Shown in pieces: positions 32,329 through 38,427 of a stretch of DNA of 38,427 nt (position 1 is the first letter of the stretch; every line of letters starts with the position of its first letter). A program made the position numbers and the translations under genes. Source of the DNA: Bacteroidia bacterium (GTDB lineage: Bacteria; Bacteroidota; Bacteroidia; Flavobacteriales; Flavobacteriaceae); the NCBI GenBank assembly GCA_030429835.1, contig JAUIGC010000011.1:1-38427 (forward strand). The letters run 5' to 3'. The notes under the pieces are model-generated. The model was not told where the DNA came from. It was given only the letters and a program-made list of their open reading frames with translations, and did no database searches.

Positions 32329-33657
32329 ATGGAACAAGGAAATTATTCGGTCGGTTTAGACATAGGGACCACAAAAATAGTGGCCATCATCGGTAAAAAG
32401 AATGAGTATGGCAAGATTGAGATTTTAGGTATAGGAAAATCCAAGAGTCTTGGTGTGCATAGGGGAGTTGTTAACAACATCACGCAGACTATCAAATCCA
32501 TTCAGCAGGCCGTGGAGCAAGCGGAGACAAACTCAGGATTAAAAATAGGTTCTGTGGTTGTGGGCATTGCCGGACAGCATATCCGCAGTCTGCAGCATAG
32601 CGATTATATTACCAGAAAAGATTCAGAGGAAGTCATCAACGAGGACGATTTGGACGTATTGTGCAATCAGGTCTATAAGTTGATAATGCTTCCGGGTGAG
32701 GAAATCATTCATGTATTGCCCCAGGAATATAAGGTTGACGGTCAAGCTGAAATTAGGGAGCCTATTGGCATGTACGGTGGGAGACTTGAAGCAAATTTCC
32801 ATGTAGTTGTAGGTCAGGTTTCTTCCATAAAGAATGTGGGTAGATGTATCAAAAGTGCCGGTTTGGATTTGGCCAATATAACCTTGGAGCCTTTAGCATC
32901 ATCCGATGCTGTTTTAAGTCATGAGGAGAAAGAGGCCGGTGTTGCCTTGATAGATATAGGTGGCGGTACTACGGATTTGGCCATTTTTAAGGATGGAATT
33001 ATTAGACATACGGCTGTAATACCTTTTGGGGGCGGTGTTATTACTGAGGATATCAAGGAAGGTTGCTCCATCATAGAGAAGCAGGCAGAAAGTCTAAAAG
33101 TTAGGTTTGGTTCTGCCTGGCCCGGCGAAAACAAGGACAATGAAATTGTCTCCATTCAAGGATTACGTGGTCGTGAGCCCAAGGAGATAACCCTTAAAAA
33201 CCTATCAAAAATCATTCATGCCAGAGTGGTAGAAATTATTGAGCAGGTATATGTGGAAATCAAGAATTACGGTCACGATGAACAAAAAAAGAAATTGATA
33301 GCTGGAATTGTACTAACAGGGGGAGGTAGTCAATTGAAACACCTGAAACAATTGGTAGAGTATATCACGGGTATGGATACTCGTATTGGTTACCCTAACG
33401 AACATTTGGCAGGAGATTCTGATGAAGAGGTAGCAAGTCCTTTATATGCCACGGCCGTGGGTCTGTTGATGAACGCCATTAGGAACCAAGAAAAAATGAC
33501 GGCCATAAAAACCAATAAAAACAAGAAAGACGAGGAAGAGCCCGTCATGGCCGGTTTTGAAGAAGAATCCATGATGAATCCGAATAAAAAGGAACGAAAA
33601 TCGGTTTTTGATCGATGGTCTGAAAAATTAAAGGATTTTTTGGATAACGCCGAGTAG
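32329..33657 (+). CDS. ftsA: Cell division protein FtsA
   Basis: FtsA is an actin-like ATPase that tethers FtsZ filaments to the membrane. The 442 residues have the phosphate-1 motif GLDIGTTKIVAIIG (9-22), the phosphate-2 motif LIDIGGGTTDLAIF (about 204-217) and the adenosine motif VLTGGGSQL (about 326-334). The SHS2-like 1C insert lies between. The C-terminus after a charged linker ends SVFDRWSEKLKDFLDNAE, an amphipathic helix suitable for membrane attachment. It is five bases after ftsQ and 43 bases before ftsZ, its direct partner. Confidence 0.97.
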   Translation: MEQGNYSVGLDIGTTKIVAIIGKKNEYGKIEILGIGKSKSLGVHRGVVNNITQTIKSIQQAVEQAETNSGLKIGSVVVGIAGQHIRSLQHSDYITRKDSEEVINEDDLDVLCNQVYKLIMLPGEEIIHVLPQEYKVDGQAEIREPIGMYGGRLEANFHVVVGQVSSIKNVGRCIKSAGLDLANITLEPLASSDAVLSHEEKEAGVALIDIGGGTTDLAIFKDGIIRHTAVIPFGGGVITEDIKEGCSIIEKQAESLKVRFGSAWPGENKDNEIVSIQGLRGREPKEITLKNLSKIIHARVVEIIEQVYVEIKNYGHDEQKKKLIAGIVLTGGGSQLKHLKQLVEYITGMDTRIGYPNEHLAGDSDEEVASPLYATAVGLLMNAIRNQEKMTAIKTNKNKKDEEEPVMAGFEEESMMNPNKKERKSVFDRWSEKLKDFLDNAE

Positions 33658-33700
33658 AAAAAATAGAATAAGCACATAATAACCAGTAATAAAAATAAGT

Positions 33701-35605
33701 ATGAGTAATCACAACGAATTTGACAGTATTTCTTTTGATCTTCCTAAAAATCAAAGCAATGTCATTAAGGTCATTGGTGTAGGTGGTGGCGGTAGTAACG
33801 CTATTAACCACATGTTCCAGGCCGGTATTAATGGGGTTGATTTTGTAATCTGTAACACAGATGCGCAGGCCTTGGATAATAGTCCGGTGCCCAATAAGAT
33901 TCAATTGGGTGTGTCGTTGACGGAAGGATTGGGTGCTGGTGCCAATCCAGAAGTAGGCGAACAGGCGGCGATGGAAAGTATGGAGGAAATCAAAGGTATG
34001 CTGGACAGGACTACCAAAATGATTTTTATTACCGCGGGAATGGGCGGGGGAACAGGTACTGGTGCTGCTCCCGTAATCGCAAAGTTCGCCAAGGAAATGG
34101 ATGTCCTTACGGTAGGTATAGTAACGATGCCGTTCCAATTTGAGGGTAAGATGCGTTGTGATCAAGCCCAACAGGGGATTGAAAAATTGCGAAAGAATGT
34201 TGATTCCTTAATCGTAATCAATAATAATAAGTTAAGGGAAGTCTATGGAAACCTTGGTTTTAAGGCAGGGTTTTCCAAAGCGGACGAAGTTTTGGCAACC
34301 GCCGCTAGGGGAATTGCAGAAGTAATAACGCACCATTATACCCAAAACATAGACTTGCGCGATGCCAAGACCGTTTTATCCAATAGTGGTACGGCCATTA
34401 TGGGATCCGCTATAGCTTCCGGTTCAGCAAGGGCCAATGAAGCTATCATGAAAGCTCTTGACTCTCCACTGTTGAACGACAACAAGATCACGGGGGCCAA
34501 GAATGTATTGTTGCTTATAGTATCCGGGGCTCAGGAAATCACTATTGATGAAATAGGGGAAATCAATGACCATATTCAAATAGAGGCAGGTTATGGAGCC
34601 AATATCATTATGGGTGTGGGCGAGGACGAATCTTTGGGAGAAGCCATTGCCGTAACGGTAATTGCCACGGGATTTAACGTAGAGCAACAAGATGATATTG
34701 TAAATACAGAGGCCAAGAAGATTATTCATACCCTTGATGATAACCAAAAGGCGGAAGCTGAGCTAATTTCAAATAGGCGAACCGTACATACTCTTGAAAT
34801 AGAGGAGGAAGAAATTGAAAAGCCTGTTGAACGATATGAATTTTTGGATCAAGGAGATTTCGATTTGATTCCTACGACTAATTATATACGGAATTTTAAC
34901 GTGTTTTATGAAGAGGTCATTGCCGATCATGTTTCGGACGATGATTTTGTTATCATTGATTCTTCTGCAGAATTGAGGGATATTGAAGTGGTGGAACCTG
35001 AAGTGCTCAAATATAAAGGAGAGGAAGAGGATCAATTTGCCATGAGTTTTGAAATGACTTCGGAGGAAGATGAAAAGGAAAATGTAGTGGTATTCAAATT
35101 GGATGATGAAATCAGGGATTTGAATGTTAAGGATAGCGTAGAGATCATTCCGGTATTGGAGTATAATAAAAAAGGTGAAACCCGCTACAGCTTGGACGAT
35201 TACATGGAACTTGAAAATAAGTTGACCGGTGCAAAATCAAAAGCCGAGGAGTTTGAACCTAAGATCATTGAGGATGAACTGGTTTTTGAAAAAAAGACGG
35301 TTTCGCCTAGAGAAAACAGACCTCAAGAAGCATCAGTGGATCCCATGGAAACTCCTATCGAGGAATTGTTACGGGAAAGAGCGGATGAGCGCAGAAGGAA
35401 ACTGAAGGATTTCAACTATAAGTTCAAAAATAGTTTGAGCAACATAGATGAAATAGAAAAGGAACCAGCCTATAAAAGACAAGGGGTTGATTTGAACGAT
35501 AGTCCAAGGGAAAAAAAAATTTCTAGAACGAGCCTAAGCGGGGACAGTAATGACGAAATTCAATTAAGGTCCAACAATTCCTTTTTGCATGATAACGTAG
35601 ATTAG
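33701..35605 (+). CDS. ftsZ: Cell division protein FtsZ with a long acidic C-terminal tail
   Basis: FtsZ is the tubulin-like GTPase that forms the division ring. The GTPase core takes about residues 15-335, with VGGGGSNAINHM (28-39), the tubulin signature AGMGGGTGTGAAP (112-124) and NNNKLREVYG. The remaining roughly 300 residues are a charged, Glu/Asp-rich and probably disordered tail, far longer than the roughly 65 residues of E. coli. It ends in a short conserved-looking stretch, IQLRSNNSFLHDNVD, perhaps the binding peptide for FtsA. Total length is 634 residues, which is usual for flavobacteria. The gene closes the dcw cluster, with a terminator 24 bases later. Confidence 0.97.
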   Translation: MSNHNEFDSISFDLPKNQSNVIKVIGVGGGGSNAINHMFQAGINGVDFVICNTDAQALDNSPVPNKIQLGVSLTEGLGAGANPEVGEQAAMESMEEIKGMLDRTTKMIFITAGMGGGTGTGAAPVIAKFAKEMDVLTVGIVTMPFQFEGKMRCDQAQQGIEKLRKNVDSLIVINNNKLREVYGNLGFKAGFSKADEVLATAARGIAEVITHHYTQNIDLRDAKTVLSNSGTAIMGSAIASGSARANEAIMKALDSPLLNDNKITGAKNVLLLIVSGAQEITIDEIGEINDHIQIEAGYGANIIMGVGEDESLGEAIAVTVIATGFNVEQQDDIVNTEAKKIIHTLDDNQKAEAELISNRRTVHTLEIEEEEIEKPVERYEFLDQGDFDLIPTTNYIRNFNVFYEEVIADHVSDDDFVIIDSSAELRDIEVVEPEVLKYKGEEEDQFAMSFEMTSEEDEKENVVVFKLDDEIRDLNVKDSVEIIPVLEYNKKGETRYSLDDYMELENKLTGAKSKAEEFEPKIIEDELVFEKKTVSPRENRPQEASVDPMETPIEELLRERADERRRKLKDFNYKFKNSLSNIDEIEKEPAYKRQGVDLNDSPREKKISRTSLSGDSNDEIQLRSNNSFLHDNVD

Positions 35606-35628
35606 TGTTGAATTAATAAATCTTTTTG

Positions 35629-35660
35629 AACCCGAAAACAAATTTAGTTTTCGGGTTTAT
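35629..35660 (+). terminator. Terminator of the dcw cluster
   Basis: Stem AACCCGAAAAC (35629-35639) with GTTTTCGGGTT (35647-35657), seven-base loop, followed by T-rich sequence. It ends transcription after ftsZ. Confidence 0.88.
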
Positions 35661-35664
35661 TATT

Positions 35665-35672
35665 TATCTTTG
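35665..35672 (+). promoter_or_regulatory. -7 promoter element before yqeY and tRNA-Arg
   Basis: TATCTTTG followed by CA, a good TAnnTTTG match 18 bases before the yqeY ATG and directly behind the ftsZ terminator. Confidence 0.65.
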
Positions 35673-35689
35673 CAGTCCAAAATCCACCA

Positions 35690-36142
35690 ATGATGAGTTT
35701 ACAATCCAAAGTAATGGAACAAATGAAGATAGCCATGAAGGCCAAGGATACTGTAGCCTTGGAATCTCTCAGGGCCATCAAGTCTGCCCTTTTGTTGGAG
35801 AGTACCAGCGGTTCCGGTAAGGAATTAACCGAAGAGGACGAAATAAAGTTGGTTCAGAAATTGGTAAAACAGAGAAAGGATAGCGCAGCTATCTTTATGG
35901 AACAAGGACGACAGGATTTAGCCGATCCGGAATTGGCACAGGTAGTAGTTATAGAACAATTTTTACCAGAACAACTTACCGAAGAAGAGGTGGAAAAAGT
36001 GGTGGTTCAAACCATCGATGCCACAGGTGCTTCCGGTATGAAGGATATGGGAAAGGTTATGGGTATCGTCTCCAAGGAACTGGCAGGCCAGGCAGACGGT
36101 AAAATGATATCCACCATAGTAAAACAAAAATTAAATTCTTAA
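35690..36142 (+). CDS. GatB/YqeY domain-containing protein
   Basis: A 150-residue helical protein of the YqeY family, related to the tail domain of the tRNA-dependent amidotransferase subunit GatB. Visible stretches are MKIAMKAKDTVALESLRAIKSAL, LVQKLVKQRKDSAAIFMEQGR, VVIEQFLPEQLTEEEVEKVV and GMKDMGKVMGIVSKELAGQADG, the last being the region that meets tRNA in GatB. Its own function is not settled; it is often labelled an amidotransferase without an active site for it. It is 11 bases before a tRNA-Arg gene, and the two are likely on one transcript. A second ATG one codon later (35693) is equally possible as start. Confidence 0.92.
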   Translation: MMSLQSKVMEQMKIAMKAKDTVALESLRAIKSALLLESTSGSGKELTEEDEIKLVQKLVKQRKDSAAIFMEQGRQDLADPELAQVVVIEQFLPEQLTEEEVEKVVVQTIDATGASGMKDMGKVMGIVSKELAGQADGKMISTIVKQKLNS

Positions 36143-36153
36143 AATAAGAAAAT

Positions 36154-36227
36154 GGCTCCGTGGCGCAACTGAATAGCGCATCAGATTTCGGCTCTGAGGG
36201 TTGGGGGTTTGAATCCCTCCGGGGTCA
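36154..36227 (+). tRNA. tRNA-Arg (anticodon TCG)
   Basis: A 74-base cloverleaf: acceptor GGCTCCG with CGGGGTC (two G-U pairs), D stem GCGC/GCGC, anticodon stem TCAGA/TCTGA around loop TTTCGGC with anticodon TCG reading CGA, T stem GGGGG/CCCTC around TTTGAAT, discriminator A. The CCA end is not encoded. The tRNA begins 11 bases after the yqeY stop and is followed by a terminator. Confidence 0.96.
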
Positions 36228-36234
36228 CTAGGGT

Positions 36235-36270
36235 AAATCCCAGTTCATGTATTTGAATTGGGATTTTTTT
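36235..36270 (+). terminator. Terminator after tRNA-Arg
   Basis: Thirteen-base stem AAATCCCAGTTCA (36235-36247) with TGAATTGGGATTT (36254-36266), one G-U pair, six-base loop, and a T tract to 36270. It closes the yqeY-tRNA unit. Confidence 0.9.
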
Positions 36271-36344
36271 ATGCCCTTTGGATATTGCCTGTACTTCTGA
36301 CTCCCTAATGGTCCTTTAAATATTAACATAACTTTAAGCCAGTT

Positions 36345-36382
36345 AGTTCGGAACAAAACGAACTGTAAAGTAGCTTTGTTCC
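36345..36382. promoter_or_regulatory. Nested inverted repeats at the efflux-operon promoter (putative operator)
   Basis: AGTTCG (36345-36350) mirrors CGAACT (36359-36364). GGAACAAA (36350-36357) mirrors TTTGTTCC (36375-36382). The two interleaved repeats surround the -7 element TAGCTTTG (36371-36378) and end 12 bases before the regulator ATG. This suits a site at which the GbsR/MarR-type protein represses its own operon. Confidence 0.5.
36371..36378 (+). promoter_or_regulatory. -7 promoter element of the efflux operon
   Basis: TAGCTTTG fits TAnnTTTG, 16 bases before the ATG at 36395. It lies inside the inverted repeats described at 36345-36382. Confidence 0.55.
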
Positions 36383-36394
36383 AGAATTTGGACT

Positions 36395-36880
36395 ATGGGG
36401 CTGTGCTCAGAACATAAGAAAAAGTTGATAGAGGAATTGGGGCTCTATTTTGAGAAGCGCCATAATTTGCCACCATTGGCCGCCCGAATCTATGCTATTA
36501 TGGTCTTGTCTTCCATAGAGGGCTTTAGCTTTGAGCAACTTATGGAGATTACCCAGGCCAGCAAAAGTTCTGTTTCCACTAATTTAAATCTCCTGTTGCA
36601 GTTAAAGTACCTGGAATACTATACACGGCCCGGTGAGCGGAAAAGATATTTTAGGAGTTCCGGTAGCTTTTTGCAGAATATGTTACGTGAACGGTATGAA
36701 ACCGTCAATTCCGATTTGGAACTTACCCAAAAAATAATTGATTTCAATCAAGAGAACAATCCAGAAAATTATAGCAAAAAGGGCTATATCGGAAATATTT
36801 TTCACGCCTTCCTGGAACAGGAAAAATTGAATATTGAACAAACCTTACAACGAATAAGGGACTTCAAAGAACAAAGCTAA
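36395..36880 (+). CDS. GbsR/MarR-family transcriptional regulator
   Basis: A 161-residue winged-helix regulator. The N-terminus (CSEHKKKLIEELGLYFEKRHNLPPLAARIYAIMVLS) is typical of the GbsR branch of MarR-like proteins. The helix-turn-helix lies at about 44-75 (FEQLMEITQASKSSVSTNLN), followed by a wing with the basic stretch RPGERKRYF. The C-terminal helices probably serve dimerisation. It is the first gene of an operon with an RND adaptor (20-base gap) and an RND pump, so it probably represses that efflux system and responds to a substrate. The inducer is unknown. Inverted repeats at its promoter support autoregulation. Confidence 0.9.
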   Translation: MGLCSEHKKKLIEELGLYFEKRHNLPPLAARIYAIMVLSSIEGFSFEQLMEITQASKSSVSTNLNLLLQLKYLEYYTRPGERKRYFRSSGSFLQNMLRERYETVNSDLELTQKIIDFNQENNPENYSKKGYIGNIFHAFLEQEKLNIEQTLQRIRDFKEQS

Positions 36881-36900
36881 AAACTATTAAGTTAACCAAT

Positions 36901-37977
36901 ATGAAGAAAATTTACACCTTCCTTTTTGTCCTTTCAACCCTAATCTTAATTTCCTGTGGTGCTAAAACCAATGGAAATTCGGGTAATCAATCCGCAGTCC
37001 CTTCGTTTCAGGTAATAGAAATACCCACCAAGGATGTCACTTCTTTTACAACCTATCCGGCAAGTATTGAGGGCATTGTTAATAGTGAGGTTAGGGCCAA
37101 AATCTCAGGTTATATTACGGATGTTTTGGTAGACGAGGGGGAACAGGTAAAAAAAGGGGAGACCCTTTTTAAATTGGAAACCCAATCTCTAAGTCAGGAT
37201 GCCGCCGCGGCATCCGCAAATGTTAATGCTGCTCAGGTAGAGGTGGATAAATTAAAACCTTTGGTTGAAAAGAATATCATCAGCAGTGTGCAGCTGGAAA
37301 CCGCAAAGGCAAAGTTGCAACAGGCAAAAAGCACCTATAATTCTATCAATGCCAACATCAACTACGGGAGTATTAAAAGTCCCGTTGATGGTTACGTAGG
37401 GTCCATCAGATTCAGAAGGGGAGCCTTGGTAAGTCCAACCAACGCACAACCACTAACCATTGTTGCCGATATAAGCGAAGTATTCGCCTATTTTTCCATG
37501 AACGAAAAGGATTATTTGGATTTTATTCAGGATACGAAGGGCAGTACTATAGACGAGAAGATACAGAATCTACCCGAAGTTGAATTAATTCTCGCCAATG
37601 GAAGGGTATATGAAAAAAAAGGGAAAATCGAGACCATAAATTCGCAAGTGGACGCCGCTACGGGTGCTATCACCTTTAGGGCCAAATTTGACAACCCTTC
37701 AAGGATTTTGACCAATGGCAACAGCGCTAAGATTAGAATACCCAAAAAATATGAGAATGTTCTAGTGGTTCCCAAGGAAAGCACTTTTGACAGACAGGGC
37801 AGTGTATATGTGTATCAGGTGCTTTCAGATAGTACGGCCGTATCCAAAAGTATTGCTGTTATTAACGAGGTGCGTAATCTATACTTGGTGGAAAGCGGTA
37901 TTCAAGAAGGTGATAAAATTGTGGGTCTGGGGATTGACAAATTAAGGGGGGATACCAAAATCCGTTGCTTTCGATAG
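36901..37977 (+). CDS. RND efflux membrane-fusion (periplasmic adaptor) lipoprotein
   Basis: The adaptor joins an inner-membrane RND pump to an outer-membrane channel. The 358 residues begin with a lipoprotein signal peptide (MKKIYTFLFVLSTLILISC), lipidated at Cys19. Then come the barrel-sandwich/lipoyl half (VNSEVRAKISGYITDVLVDEGEQVKKG), an alpha hairpin at about 95-150 (Ala- and Gln-rich, LVEKNIISSVQLETAKAKLQ), the second lipoyl half (GSIKSPVDGYVGSIRFRRG), a beta-barrel domain and a membrane-proximal end. This is AcrA/MexA-like. It is directly downstream of the regulator and 63 bases upstream of the pump gene. No outer-membrane factor gene is seen within the window; it may follow the pump. 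Confidence 0.95.
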   Translation: MKKIYTFLFVLSTLILISCGAKTNGNSGNQSAVPSFQVIEIPTKDVTSFTTYPASIEGIVNSEVRAKISGYITDVLVDEGEQVKKGETLFKLETQSLSQDAAAASANVNAAQVEVDKLKPLVEKNIISSVQLETAKAKLQQAKSTYNSINANINYGSIKSPVDGYVGSIRFRRGALVSPTNAQPLTIVADISEVFAYFSMNEKDYLDFIQDTKGSTIDEKIQNLPEVELILANGRVYEKKGKIETINSQVDAATGAITFRAKFDNPSRILTNGNSAKIRIPKKYENVLVVPKESTFDRQGSVYVYQVLSDSTAVSKSIAVINEVRNLYLVESGIQEGDKIVGLGIDKLRGDTKIRCFR

Positions 37978-38040
37978 CGTTGCAAAGCCCATTAAAAAAT
38001 TATTTAGATAATAGTTGAACTACTGAAAAGACATTAGAAT

Positions 38041-38427
38041 ATGCTAAAAAAGTTTATTGAACGGCCAGTACTTTCAACCGTAATTTCGATTATTATCGTC
38101 ATCTTGGGATTGTTGGGTCTTACCTCACTGCCCATTACCCAATATCCGGACATTGCGCCGCCTACCATTAGTGTGAGTGCCAACTATCCCGGTGCGAATG
38201 CCGAGACCATTTTGGAAAGTGTAATTATTCCCTTGGAGGAACAAATTAACGGTGTGGAAGGGATGACCTATCTTACATCCACGGCTACCAATAGCGGTAC
38301 GGCCACTATAGACGTATTTTTTGACCAAGATGTAAGTCCCGACATCGCGGCGGTAAACGTTCAAAACCGTGTAGCTAGGGCTAATTCACAACTGCCACAG
38401 GCCGTAATACAGACCGGCGTTACTACA
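38041..38427 (+). CDS. RND efflux pump inner-membrane subunit, N-terminal part (cut by window end)
   Basis: The frame is open from the ATG at 38041 to the last base, showing 129 residues of a pump normally over 1000 long. The start MLKKFIERPVLSTVISIIIV with the first membrane helix (about 10-29) is followed by LTSLPITQYPDIAPPTISV. The PN1 porter region (ANYPGANAETILESVIIPLE, NGVEGMTYLTSTATNSGTAT) then follows. These match the AcrB/MexB (HAE-1) family of multidrug pumps. Together with the adaptor it forms a tripartite proton-driven exporter. Substrates cannot be read from this part. Confidence 0.95.
   Translation, partial: MLKKFIERPVLSTVISIIIVILGLLGLTSLPITQYPDIAPPTISVSANYPGANAETILESVIIPLEEQINGVEGMTYLTSTATNSGTATIDVFFDQDVSPDIAAVNVQNRVARANSQLPQAVIQTGVTT

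Noticed and set aside
33545-34171. A 208-codon open frame on the minus strand across the ftsA/ftsZ junction
   Set aside because: It lies opposite ftsA and the start of ftsZ, has a His/Thr/Tyr-rich composition unlike a real protein, and no start context; it is a shadow of ftsZ.
20223-35605. Truncation or loss of murF and ddl as a local deletion in the dcw cluster
   Set aside because: Neighbouring genes are tightly joined with overlaps and no remnants, and this gene set is what Bacteroidota clusters usually show, so it is not a local event.

Overview
This window is a stretch of chromosome from a member of the Flavobacteriia (Bacteroidota). I think a marine Flavobacteriaceae is most likely, but the genus is inference. 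The evidence is the gliding-motility pair gldB/gldC, TAnnTTTG-type -7 promoter elements, few Shine-Dalgarno sequences, a fused DAHP synthase/chorismate mutase, a DnaG without zinc ligands, a very long FtsZ tail, and a dcw cluster without murF or ddl.

Layout. 1-1333: end of tyrA and the aroG-type DAHP synthase/chorismate mutase. 1366-1806: a small secreted protein on the minus strand. 1966-4960: rsgA, dtd, a MazG-like pyrophosphohydrolase and aroA. 4961-8464: a strong promoter with a long leader and a possible 24-residue ORF, then queA, rlmN and a polyprenyl diphosphate synthase gene. 8465-13140: the most accessory-looking part. An AT-rich gene for an exported hydrolase fused to a carboxypeptidase-regulatory-like domain lies between two imperfect copies of the promoter/start region of an ECF sigma-factor gene. 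The sigma gene is followed by its probable anti-sigma gene and an outer-membrane protein gene. 13201-15503: a zinc-ribbon protein and dnaG. 15575-17160 (minus): a LuxR-type response regulator and nadE. 17251-18543: gldB and gldC. 18563-19964 (minus): engB and an alpha/beta hydrolase.

20151-35605 is the division and cell wall (dcw) cluster: mraZ, rsmH, ftsL, ftsI (with PASTA), murE, mraY, murD, ftsW, murG, murC, ftsQ, ftsA, ftsZ. It is tightly packed with many overlaps. Three GTGGT repeats in exact 10-bp phase lie before mraZ and look like its own operator. The cluster ends at a clear terminator.

35665-36270 holds yqeY followed after 11 nt by a tRNA-Arg(TCG) and a terminator. 36345 to the end is an efflux operon: a GbsR/MarR regulator with nested inverted repeats at its promoter, an RND membrane-fusion lipoprotein, and the start of the RND pump gene, which is cut by the window edge.

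Most of the window is conserved core genome. I see no CRISPR array, phage, insertion sequence or rRNA. The observations most worth checking are the duplicated sigma-gene start around the hydrolase gene with a perfect FNR-type palindrome before it, the Glu at the phospho-acceptor position of the response regulator, the MraZ operator with a possible attenuator just upstream, and the queA leader. No stretch longer than about 260 bases lacks a gene; the intergenic regions are described as features where they show structure.
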